Positions 1 through 5,336 of a DNA stretch of 6,048 nucleotides are shown here, in pieces. This DNA comes from Candidatus Sulfopaludibacter sp. SbA3 (GTDB lineage: Bacteria > Acidobacteriota > Terriglobia > Bryobacterales > Bryobacteraceae), in assembly GCA_900290315.1 (NCBI GenBank), contig OKRF01000176.1:1-6048 (forward strand). Reading direction: 5' to 3'. Positions within the stretch are counted from its first letter, which is position 1, and each line of letters opens with the position of its first letter. A program made the position numbers and the translations under genes. Below the pieces are notes generated by a model that ran no database searches, was not told where the DNA came from, and worked only from the letters and a program-made list of their open reading frames with translations.

Positions 1-989
1 TCATCCGCGGCCTCAAGATCCGCAACCCGATCATCGGTCCCAACACCGATGGCATCGATCCTACCTGCTGCCGCAACGTCTTCATTAGCGACTGCGACAT
101 CTCGACCGGCGACGATTGTATCTGCCTCAAGAGCGAGCGTCCGTATGGCCGCTTGGGCGTCTCCAAAAACATCACCATCACCAACTGCGTGCTCACCTGT
201 TGCTGCAACGGACTGAAGTTCGGCACTGCCACCGCCGGTGGCTTTGAGAACGTCACCTTCAGCAATTCCGTGATCTACAACGACGATGTGCCGCTCAACG
301 CCCGCGTCATCAGCGGCATCGCCCTGGAGATGGTGGATGGCGGTTGGATGGATGGCGTGGTCATCTCGAACATCCGGATGCAGCGCGTACGCACACCCAT
401 CTTCGTGCGCCTCGGCGCGCGCCACGGCAGCGGCAGACTGCGCGGCGTGAGCATCGATAACGTTCGCGCCACCGGCGCGATCCTCACTTCGTCCATCACC
501 GGCATCCCCGGGCATGACGTGGAGGATGTCACGCTGTCCAACATTCACATCGATACCGAGGAGGCCGGCAAAGCTGAATGGATGACCAAGCCGGTTCCCG
601 AGCAGATCAGCAGTTACCCGGAAGCGCGCATGTTCGGCCGCCTGCCTTCGTACGGGTTCTACTGCCGCCACGTGGCAGGCTTGAAGCTGGAGAACGTTGC
701 CATCACCGCCGTGCAACCCGATGAGCGTCCCGCGCTGCATTTCGAAGACGTCAAGGAGCTGCACCTGGATCGCGTGGATGTCTCCGCGCCCATCACGCCG
801 CAACCGCTGGTACGGCTGATCGACGTGCGGGACGCCGCTATCACAGCCTGTACCGCACCCGCGAACACTGCTGTGGCCGTGGCGCTGGAGGGCGAATCCA
901 CGAAGAACGTCCGCCTGGCAGGCAACGATTTCACTCAGGCGAAAACCGTGTTCGCACTCCACGGCGGCGCCGCCCCTCCCAGGCTTTGA
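1..989 (+). CDS. GH28-like (polygalacturonase family) glycoside hydrolase, 5' end missing
   Basis: The reading frame is open from position 3 to the TGA at 987-989; the N-terminal part lies outside the window. The family (polygalacturonases, right-handed parallel beta-helix) cleaves alpha-galacturonosyl or related bonds in pectin, usually outside the cytoplasm. Visible motifs are NTDGID at 42-59 and TGDDC at 105-119, which hold the aspartates used as general acid/base in GH28. Repeated short strands of the type 'NVTFSN', 'GVVISN', 'GVSIDN' and 'DVTLSN' match beta-helix coils. Where classic members have a GHG histidine, this protein reads CCCNGLKFGT (201-230), so the His is Asn, and no RIK motif is seen; 'TPIFVRLG' occupies a later coil. 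I recall a bacterial GH28 subgroup with KFGT, 'GIALEMVDGG' and 'PIFVRLG' blocks, so this is probably a subfamily trait and the substrate is uncertain. A ThuA gene follows after 28 bp. Confidence 0.85.
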   Translation, partial: IRGLKIRNPIIGPNTDGIDPTCCRNVFISDCDISTGDDCICLKSERPYGRLGVSKNITITNCVLTCCCNGLKFGTATAGGFENVTFSNSVIYNDDVPLNARVISGIALEMVDGGWMDGVVISNIRMQRVRTPIFVRLGARHGSGRLRGVSIDNVRATGAILTSSITGIPGHDVEDVTLSNIHIDTEEAGKAEWMTKPVPEQISSYPEARMFGRLPSYGFYCRHVAGLKLENVAITAVQPDERPALHFEDVKELHLDRVDVSAPITPQPLVRLIDVRDAAITACTAPANTAVAVALEGESTKNVRLAGNDFTQAKTVFALHGGAAPPRL

Positions 990-1017
990 CCGCGGCACGC
1001 TACAATCAACGTTCCGT

Positions 1018-1812
1018 ATGAGGAACTTCAGGCTCTTTACTCTCGCACTGGCTGTTGCCTTCGCCGCGCTTGCTCACGCGCCGCAGCCGAAACTCCAGGC
1101 GCTCATCATCACGGGGCAAAATGGCCACGACTGGCGCGCCACTACGCCCGTGCTCAAGAAACTGCTGGAAGATACCGGCCGCTTTGAGGTTCGCGTCACC
1201 GAGGAGTTCCGAGGAGCCGGCCCCGAAACGCTGGCCCCCTATGACGTGGTGGTCCTCAATTATTATGACGGCAACAAGCCGGCGCTCCGCTGGGGCGAGC
1301 GCGCCGATACCGCGCTGGTCAACTACGTCAAGAGCGGCAAAGGCCTGGTGGTATACCACTTCGCCATGGCCGCCTTCAACGGTTGGACCGAGTTCGAGAA
1401 GATGTGCGGCGCCAACTGGCGACCCAATAACGGCCACCACTCCGCGCGCCACGATTTCACGGTGGACGTCAAGGACGCTAGCCATCCCATCATGCGCGGT
1501 CTCAAGGCATCCTTCCCACAGGCCAACGACGAGTTGTATGCCAACCTGAAGTGGCAGCCCGAAGGCAGCTTCCACGTGCTCGCCACCGCCTTCGACGACC
1601 ACTCGCTGTATCGCCCCAATGAAAAGCAGCCGCTGCCCGGAAAGGGCATCAATCAACCGATGCTCTGGACGGTCGACTACGGCTCCGGCCGCGTCTTCGT
1701 CACCGCCTTAGGCCACGATCCCGATGCCATGAAGCTCCCCGGCTTCATCGCCACTTACACCCGCGGGACCGAGTGGGCCGCCACCGGCCAGGTGACCATT
1801 GGCAGGGATTGA
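1018..1812 (+). CDS. Secreted ThuA-domain protein (trehalose-utilization / GATase1-like fold)
   Basis: This 264-residue protein resembles the ThuA family (PF06283), which has the class I glutamine amidotransferase-like fold. Residues 1-21 look like a signal peptide: MRNFR, a hydrophobic stretch LFTLALAVAFAAL, then an AHA cleavage site before PQPK. It is therefore probably periplasmic or exported. Family-like blocks are 'LIITGQNGHDWRATTPVLKK' near residue 28, 'APYDVVVLNYYDG' near 74, 'GKGLVVYHFAMAAFNGW' (His114 in the nucleophile-elbow region), 'HPIMRGL', and 'MLWTVDYGSGRVFVTALGHD' near the C-terminus. The amidotransferase Cys is not at the elbow, as is usual for ThuA. ThuA relatives act in oxidised (3-keto) disaccharide metabolism, but the exact reaction here cannot be read from the sequence. 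No good Shine-Dalgarno precedes the ATG. It is co-directional with GH28 upstream, and its last 14 nt overlap the PhyH gene. Confidence 0.85.
   Translation: MRNFRLFTLALAVAFAALAHAPQPKLQALIITGQNGHDWRATTPVLKKLLEDTGRFEVRVTEEFRGAGPETLAPYDVVVLNYYDGNKPALRWGERADTALVNYVKSGKGLVVYHFAMAAFNGWTEFEKMCGANWRPNNGHHSARHDFTVDVKDASHPIMRGLKASFPQANDELYANLKWQPEGSFHVLATAFDDHSLYRPNEKQPLPGKGINQPMLWTVDYGSGRVFVTALGHDPDAMKLPGFIATYTRGTEWAATGQVTIGRD
1790..1801 (+). promoter_or_regulatory. Ribosome binding site deciding a TTG start for the PhyH gene
   Basis: AGGTGA at 1790-1795 matches the 3' part of the consensus AGGAGGTGA and sits just before the TTG at 1799-1801. Its TGA is also the in-frame stop that bounds the PhyH reading frame upstream, so no earlier start is possible. 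The site lies within the last codons of ThuA, which would let ribosomes finishing ThuA reinitiate. Confidence 0.5.
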
Positions 1813-2530
1813 CGATACCCTCGGCGAGGTCCGCGACAAGGGCTATTGCGTACTCCGGGAGCATTTCGCCCGGCTCTTGATCGATGCCTGCCGAAGCGCG
1901 TTCTGGCCAGCCCTTCTCGCCTATCTCGAAACGCACGAGCCGAACCGCGGCCCGCATCGCCACTTCCTCCCGATGCCCTTTCATCCGCCGTGCTTTGCTC
2001 CCGGCTTCTTCTTTGACCACGAGGTGCTCAGAATCGTGCGCAGCGTCATGGACGATCGAATCGTCGCCGATCAGTGGGGCTGTGATGTGCCTCTCCGAGG
2101 TTCGGAATATCAGAGCCTTCATGTGGACTATCAACGTCCATTGTTCAGCGAAGTTCCCGATCTCGCCTTGCCCGCGTATGCGTTGGCCGTCAGCTTTGGC
2201 CTGGTCCCGATCACGACTGAGAATGGCCCGATCGAACTTGCGCCTGGCACGCATCGTATGCCGAGGAAGGAAGCGTTCCGGGCGGTGGAGGCCGGTGACA
2301 TCGGAATGCAGCCAGTCCCGCTGGAGATCGGGGATGTGCTCATTCGGCATCCGTGGGTGTTACACCGAGGCTCGCCCAATAGGACCGGCGTCCCTCGCGC
2401 CCTTGTCAGCATCCGCTATGTGCGCCGCTGGTATGCCGACAGCAGCCGCGAGGTCGAGTTACTCCCTCGAGCTGTTTGGGACTCGCTGACGCCCGAGCAA
2501 CAGCAGGTCATGCGATTTCCAGTGGCTTAG
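1799..2530 (+). CDS. Phytanoyl-CoA dioxygenase (PhyH) family Fe(II)/2-oxoglutarate oxygenase
   Basis: This 243-residue cytoplasmic-type protein has the full metal and cosubstrate set of the PhyH family. The HxD motif is His108-Val-Asp110 (in SLHVDYQRP), the distal His is His189 (in VLHRGSPN), and Arg200 sits 11 residues later, the same spacing as His264/Arg275 in human phytanoyl-CoA hydroxylase. 'RDKGYCVLREHF' at residues 13-24 is the usual N-terminal entry of the family. Such enzymes hydroxylate or oxidise small organic substrates using O2 and 2-oxoglutarate; the substrate here is unknown. The start is TTG at 1799: an in-frame TGA lies at 1793-1795, and no ATG, GTG or other TTG start precedes the conserved region. 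AGGTGA at 1790-1795 can pair with the 16S tail at suitable aligned spacing. The gene overlaps ThuA by 14 nt, suggesting translational coupling and a shared pathway. Confidence 0.85.
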   Translation: MAGIDDTLGEVRDKGYCVLREHFARLLIDACRSAFWPALLAYLETHEPNRGPHRHFLPMPFHPPCFAPGFFFDHEVLRIVRSVMDDRIVADQWGCDVPLRGSEYQSLHVDYQRPLFSEVPDLALPAYALAVSFGLVPITTENGPIELAPGTHRMPRKEAFRAVEAGDIGMQPVPLEIGDVLIRHPWVLHRGSPNRTGVPRALVSIRYVRRWYADSSREVELLPRAVWDSLTPEQQQVMRFPVA

Positions 2531-2616
2531 AACCCAACAGCTCCCGTTTCGGTGGCTCCGCGCTTCGGGTTCGCCTGGGACCCATTTGGCGAATCATGAT
2601 GAGATCGTGCGAGCCA

Positions 2617-2646
2617 CCCGGTTCACGGGATGAACCGGGCGGTTCA
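2617..2646. repeat. Perfect 9-bp inverted repeat with a competing 5-bp hairpin
   Basis: CCCGGTTCA (2617-2625) and TGAACCGGG (2631-2639) form a perfect 9-bp stem around the loop CGGGA. The middle segment GAACC (2632-2636) can alternatively pair with GGTTC at 2641-2645, because GGTTCA occurs twice (2620-2625 and 2641-2646). Only one of the two hairpins can form at a time. The stem starts 86 bp after the PhyH stop and lacks a following T-run, so it is not a classical intrinsic terminator. It could be a transcript end-protecting hairpin, an attenuator-like switch or a protein binding site. Confidence 0.6.
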
Positions 2647-2648
2647 TT

Positions 2649-2701
2649 CCGGCCTGCTAAGGCAACTGGGCATCGATGTAATTGAATCAGTTACAGGCCG
2701 G
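2649..2701. repeat. Long-range 8-bp inverted repeat with an inner 5-bp stem
   Basis: CCGGCCTG (2649-2656) is the exact reverse complement of CAGGCCGG (2694-2701). Within the enclosed 37 bases, AACTG (2664-2668) pairs with CAGTT (2688-2692). Together they could fold as one stem with a 7/1 internal loop and a 19-base A/T-richer terminal loop. The element lies directly after the 2617-2646 repeat and about 76 bp before the next gene, so it could belong to that gene's leader. No known riboswitch class is recognised. Confidence 0.45.
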
Positions 2702-2718
2702 TCCCCAGCGTGCTCTTG

Positions 2719-2729
2719 TACGGTCCGTA
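2719..2729. repeat. 11-bp palindrome TACGGTCCGTA upstream of the small exported protein
   Basis: TACGG-T-CCGTA is perfectly symmetric around position 2724 and lies 48 bp before the ATG at 2778. Palindromes of this size at this distance can be operators, but no clear -35/-10 pair accompanies it, so the role is unknown and chance is possible. Confidence 0.3.
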
Positions 2730-2777
2730 AGCCGAGACCCTTGAACAGGGCGGCCGAATAGAAAAGAGGATACTCCA

Positions 2778-3212
2778 ATGAAGAACGCAGCAACGAAATG
2801 GATGATCGCGGTAGCTGCTCTCGCGGCCGCTGCCGGCAGTGCTTCGGCACAAATGCTGAATGCGAAGATTCCGATGTCTTTCCGCGTGGGAGGCCAACTG
2901 ATGGCGCCTGGCTCGTATGAAGTACGGGAAGTGGGCAGCGCGGCCAACCATTTTATCCGTATCTACAACGTGGATACGCACACTGCGGTCGCGCTGGTGC
3001 AGAACGCGAAATCGGACACCCCCAAGGCGTGGCTGCACGACGGCGTCCCCAGGATCACCTTTGAGTGCGTCGGCGACTCATGCACCTTGCGCCGGATGTG
3101 GAATGGTGAAGGCACCGAGGCGTACGTGTTCCCAGCGCCGAGAGCGCGACCCGGCGACCTATCTGCCGGTCGAATAAGCGTAGTCACCCTTGCCCTGATC
3201 AAGGCCCACTAA
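2778..3212 (+). CDS. Small exported protein of unknown function, probably Acidobacteriota-specific family
   Basis: The product is 144 residues. Residues 1-24 form a clear signal peptide: Lys2 and Lys7, a hydrophobic core 'MIAVAALAAAAG', and ASA before Gln25. The mature part starts with 'KIPMSFRVGGQLMAPGSYEV', a block I associate with short exported proteins common in Acidobacteriota. It continues as alternating strands with 'FIRIYNVDT', 'PRITFECVGDSCTLRRMW' and 'TEAYVFP', suggesting a small beta-rich domain. Cys97 and Cys102 are the only cysteines of the mature protein and could form a disulfide after export. AGAGGA at 2765-2770, 7 nt before the ATG, is a good ribosome binding site and fixes the start. 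It stands alone, with about 250 bp of structured DNA before it and 184 bp after it. No enzymatic motif is visible and I assign no function. Confidence 0.8.
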   Translation: MKNAATKWMIAVAALAAAAGSASAQMLNAKIPMSFRVGGQLMAPGSYEVREVGSAANHFIRIYNVDTHTAVALVQNAKSDTPKAWLHDGVPRITFECVGDSCTLRRMWNGEGTEAYVFPAPRARPGDLSAGRISVVTLALIKAH

Positions 3213-3250
3213 GCGCATAGCTTTCGAACGTGCGTGCCAGATTGTCGAAC

Positions 3251-3272
3251 CCCTGCCCAAATGCCGGCAGGG
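3251..3272. terminator. GC-rich hairpin after the small exported protein, possible U-less terminator
   Basis: CCCTGCC (3251-3257) and GGCAGGG (3266-3272) form a 7-bp all-matched stem with an 8-base loop CAAATGCC, starting 38 bp after the stop codon at 3212. There is no T-tract behind it (GCCGCGG follows), so termination is only a possibility. It may simply stabilise the 3' end of the transcript. The rest of the 184-bp gap shows only a tandem AAGTCTAAGTCT (3299-3310) and no convincing promoter. Confidence 0.35.
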
Positions 3273-3383
3273 CCGCGGGGCACGGGCGACCGGGAAGAAG
3301 TCTAAGTCTATTGGTTGCAAGGTCAAGTTGCCGGAGGGACTGCGGCAGCCCAAGTGCTTCTAAGACTCGCAGAGTGTGCACCC

Positions 3384-3399
3384 AGGAGAGAATGCCGTG
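3384..3399 (+). promoter_or_regulatory. Strong ribosome binding site fixing the GTG start of the DUF3047 gene
   Basis: AGGAGAG at 3384-3390 is followed by 6 nt and then GTG at 3397-3399. This is the best Shine-Dalgarno match in the window and decides between the two in-frame GTG codons at 3376 and 3397. Confidence 0.65.
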
Positions 3400-4071
3400 A
3401 ATCTCGTGAAAGTACTTGTCGGGCTTGTACTAGTGGCAGGGGGTGCTCCCGGGCTGAGCGCACCGGTAGCTATAGAGCCGTCGCTCCCGACGGCGTTGGT
3501 GTTGTTGCACCCCTCTTCCCCTGCGCTGCAAGACGTACCACCGGGCTGGCGGCTCAGGGTGAATCGGGGTACTCCGGATCTCACGGTGATCCAGGACGGG
3601 GAAAGCCGGGCGCTGCGATTTAAGAGCCGCAAGTCGTCGTTCGGGATCGAGCGCGCAGTAGATGCCGATATCAGTCAGTACCCCGTGCTCACCTGGTCCT
3701 GGAAAGTGAGCGAGCTGCCGTTGGGCGCCGATTTCCGGCGTCAGTCCACTGACGATCAGGCAGCGCAGGTGCTCGTCGTATTCGCAGACCACCGGGTCCT
3801 CAGTTACATCTGGGACACGTCTGCCCCAAAGGGAACATTTCAGTCTGCCAGTTCCGTGCCGCTTCTCCGCATCTTCGCGTTGGTGTGCCAATCCGGCGCC
3901 ACCGCCCTGAACGAGTGGACTCCGGAATCGCATGATTTGGTGCAGGATTATCAGCGGGCTTACAACCGGCCGCCTTCGAACGTGAAAGGTATCCGGCTCC
4001 AAATCAACACCCAGCACACGGACAGTTCCGCCGAGAGCTATTTTGGAGACGTTTCGTTCCGCGGCCGGTGA
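3397..4071 (+). CDS. Exported DUF3047-family protein
   Basis: The GTG at 3397 is chosen as start because AGGAGAG (3384-3390) lies 6 nt before it. A GTG at 3376 in the same frame would add seven residues but would place that ribosome binding site inside the gene. The 224-residue product opens with a signal peptide (MNLVKVLVGLVLVAGGAPGLSA). The rest matches the DUF3047 pattern (PF11249): 'VLTWSWKV' with Trp100/Trp102, 'STDDQAAQVLVVFADH' with Asp119/Asp120, 'LSYIWDT' with Trp139, 'NEWTPESHDLVQDYQRAY', and 'IRLQINTQHTDSS' followed by 'YFGDVSF' at the end. The length is normal for the family. The family appears to be a secreted beta-sandwich-like protein with no established function; ligand or sugar binding is only a guess. 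It is a single gene converging on the tRNA, with 14 bp between them. Confidence 0.8.
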   Translation: MNLVKVLVGLVLVAGGAPGLSAPVAIEPSLPTALVLLHPSSPALQDVPPGWRLRVNRGTPDLTVIQDGESRALRFKSRKSSFGIERAVDADISQYPVLTWSWKVSELPLGADFRRQSTDDQAAQVLVVFADHRVLSYIWDTSAPKGTFQSASSVPLLRIFALVCQSGATALNEWTPESHDLVQDYQRAYNRPPSNVKGIRLQINTQHTDSSAESYFGDVSFRGR

Positions 4072-4085
4072 GGTGGACAACTGTC

Positions 4086-4175
4086 TGGCGGAGAGGGGGA
4101 GATTCGAACTCCCGTTACCCGTAAAGGTAAGCCCGCTTTCGAGGCGGGTGCGATCGACCACTCTGCCACCTCTCC
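4086..4175 (-). tRNA. tRNA-Ser, anticodon CGA
   Basis: Read on the minus strand, the 90-nt sequence folds as a class II tRNA. The acceptor arm is GGAGAGG (4175-4169) with CCTCTCC (4096-4090), followed by discriminator G and an encoded CCA (4088-4086). The anticodon stem is CCCGC/GCGGG with loop CTCGAAA, giving anticodon CGA, which reads the serine codon UCG. A long variable arm with TTACC/GGTAA and a T arm GGGAG-TTCGAAT-CTCCC follow; the long variable arm is typical of tRNA-Ser. All stems are intact, so it should be functional. It lies 34 bp after the stop of the minus-strand regulator and converges on DUF3047. No duplicate of its 3' end, as an integration scar would leave, was seen in the window. 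Confidence 0.97.
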
Positions 4176-4199
4176 GCGAGGTGTGATGCGGCTCTTCCA

Positions 4200-4228
4200 A
4201 TTGTATCGATTACGTGATGCGGCGTCCA
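4200..4228 (-). promoter_or_regulatory. Candidate sigma70-type promoter for tRNA-Ser(CGA)
   Basis: On the minus strand, TGGACG (4228-4223, 4 of 6 matches to TTGACA) and TACAAT (4205-4200, 5 of 6 to TATAAT) are separated by 17 bp. Transcription would start near 4193 and leave a leader of about 17 nt before the mature tRNA. The -35 element lies within the last codons of the regulator gene. Spacing and position are right, but the promoter is predicted by eye only. Confidence 0.5.
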
Positions 4229-5313
4229 GTTTCGCGCGTGTCGTACCCGCACAAAGCGTCCAACTCGCGGCGGAAAGCGGCCTGAGTCAGCACGTCGAGC
4301 ATGCGTTCCACGGCTGCCAGTTCGAGATGTTCCTGGCGGATCACCAGGTCGTAGCGCTCGCTGGTGAGCGGCAGGAAGTCCAGCCCGAAAGCGCGCGCGG
4401 CGGAGCGGGTGGCGATGCAGCAATCGGCCAGGCCGGCATAGACGCGCCAGGCGGCGGCCAGGTGGCCCGCCGCGGAATCTCCGTCGTAGCCAGGCACGGA
4501 TGCTGGTGCGATGCCAGATCCCTTCAACAGGCGGTCCAGCAATTGGCGGCTGCCCGATCCCTTTTCACGATTGATCAGGCGAATGCCGGGACGCGCCAGG
4601 TCCGTCACTGTGCGGATCTTCCGCGGGTTGCCGCGCGCCACCACCAGGCCTTCCTCCCACACCGCGAAGGCGAACACGTGGACGCCCCTCTGCGGGATCT
4701 GTTCGCCATCGCGCAGATGGGTGCCTGCTACATGCACCACCTTCCGCTTGAGCAGGTGCAGCGCCACGGAGCTGTTGACCGGCGCTGCCACCAGGGTGAC
4801 GCCGGCGCGTTGGAGATGCCGCGACAGCACGCTGGTGGCGGGGTCGCACCCAGCCACCAGCAGGCGATTCTCTCCCGTCTGTTCGTGAATGAGCTGCACG
4901 GTGGAGCGCGCGGGGTTGACCAGCAGGCCATCGGCCGGGAGCAGTTGCCACGGCACGGGCACGGCTGGAACGCCCACCAGCCGGTTGCCCACCTGGCACA
5001 ACTCCACCGGGCTGCCCGCGAACAGATCGCTCGCTGCCACCAGGTGAGCCTTGACGGTGCGCGGCGGCCGGGGCACTTCGGCGTCGAGCGCGAACAGCTC
5101 CTCTACGGTGACTTCCAGAATGCGTGCGAGGCGCAGCGCCACCAGGGTGTTGGGCACGTAGCTGCCGGCCTCCATGGCGTAAATGGTCTGGCGGCTGACG
5201 CCCGCCTGCCGTGCCAGCTCGGCCGCGGCGATGCCCCGCTGCTGCCGCGTTTCCGCCAGGCGGCTGTGAACGCGGGGTTCCCGGATTGTATCATGGTCAT
5301 CTGCGGATGACAT
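4210..5313 (-). CDS. One-component transcriptional regulator: XRE-type HTH fused to PBP_like (molybdate-type) domain
   Basis: The 367-residue protein starts at ATG 5313-5311; an in-frame TAG nine bases upstream and no other start codon before the HTH fix this choice. Residues 18-76 are an XRE/Cro-type helix-turn-helix: 'LAETRQQRGIAAAELARQAG', then recognition helix 'SRQTIYAMEAG' (40-50), ending 'VTVEELFAL'. Residues about 150-350 match the PBP_like domain (PF12727), also found fused to molybdopterin biosynthesis proteins: GCDPA (155-159), 'NREKGSGSRQLLD' (248-260), 'GHLAAAWRVYAGLADCCIAT' and 'LDFLPLTSERYDLVI'. There is no signal peptide, so it acts in the cytoplasm. The domain pair and the divergent modA imply a regulator responding to molybdate, tungstate or a cofactor-related ligand; the actual ligand and sign of control are inferred. 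An antisense frame spans almost its whole length but is a shadow. Confidence 0.88.
   Translation of the reverse strand: MSSADDHDTIREPRVHSRLAETRQQRGIAAAELARQAGVSRQTIYAMEAGSYVPNTLVALRLARILEVTVEELFALDAEVPRPPRTVKAHLVAASDLFAGSPVELCQVGNRLVGVPAVPVPWQLLPADGLLVNPARSTVQLIHEQTGENRLLVAGCDPATSVLSRHLQRAGVTLVAAPVNSSVALHLLKRKVVHVAGTHLRDGEQIPQRGVHVFAFAVWEEGLVVARGNPRKIRTVTDLARPGIRLINREKGSGSRQLLDRLLKGSGIAPASVPGYDGDSAAGHLAAAWRVYAGLADCCIATRSAARAFGLDFLPLTSERYDLVIRQEHLELAAVERMLDVLTQAAFRRELDALCGYDTRETGRRIT
5266..5294 (+). promoter_or_regulatory. Weak candidate promoter for modA inside the regulator gene
   Basis: TATCAT (5289-5294, 5 of 6 to TATAAT) lies 17 bp after GTGAAC (5266-5271, 3 of 6 to TTGACA). It would start transcription near 5301, inside the inverted repeat at 5296-5311, so a bound regulator could block it. 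The poor -35 fits an activated or weak promoter, or a false match. Confidence 0.25.
5296..5311. promoter_or_regulatory. Candidate operator: perfect 6-4-6 inverted repeat at the regulator/modA junction
   Basis: GTCATC (5296-5301) and GATGAC (5306-5311) are exact reverse complements around TGCG. A second small palindrome, GACA-T-TGTC (5309-5317), overlaps its right arm. The site covers the first codons of the regulator and lies just upstream of modA, where an autorepressor or modA regulator would bind. Part of the symmetry is constrained by coding for MSSADDHD, so chance cannot be excluded. Confidence 0.4.
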
Positions 5314-5336
5314 TGTCTTCTATTCGAGACCATTCT

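Noticed and set aside
1006..1656. 216-codon minus-strand frame opposite ThuA
   Set aside because: The plus frame has a signal peptide and ThuA motifs; the antisense frame is a GC-driven shadow.
1745..2350. 201-codon minus-strand frame and a 201-codon + strand frame (1884-2489) over the PhyH gene
   Set aside because: Both overlap the frame that carries the His-Asp-His-Arg set with correct spacing; neither has motifs of its own.
2476..2685. 69-codon + strand frame running from the end of PhyH into the intergenic repeats
   Set aside because: It starts within PhyH in another frame without a ribosome binding site and its composition is arbitrary; it encodes the inverted repeats rather than a plausible protein.
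2741..2765. Possible promoter TTGAAC with a downstream AT-rich patch before the small exported protein
   Set aside because: No hexamer resembling TATAAT lies 16-18 bp downstream of TTGAAC (2741-2746); that position falls on the ribosome binding site.
3376..3396. Upstream GTG start for DUF3047 at 3376
   Set aside because: AGGAGAG at 3384-3390 fits the GTG at 3397 precisely, and starting at 3376 would add acidic residues before the signal peptide.
4086..4175. Integrative element attached to the tRNA-Ser gene
   Set aside because: No integrase, no repeat of the tRNA 3' end and no composition break were seen on either side within the window.
3430..4200. 256-codon minus-strand frame opposite DUF3047 and running through the tRNA
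   Set aside because: The DUF3047 frame has a signal peptide, a strong ribosome binding site and family motifs. The antisense product is low in recognisable structure and would have to read the tRNA-Ser gene as protein.
4183..5310. 375-codon open frame on the + strand, opposite the HTH-PBP_like regulator
   Set aside because: It is a codon-bias shadow: rich in His, Gln, Ala and Arg with no recognisable motif, while the minus-strand frame has clear HTH and PBP_like motifs. It also begins near the tRNA with no ribosome binding site.
5313..5336. TTG at 5313 as the modA start
   Set aside because: Two ATG codons (5307 and 5337) are available in the same frame, and TTG 5313 has no better ribosome binding site than either.
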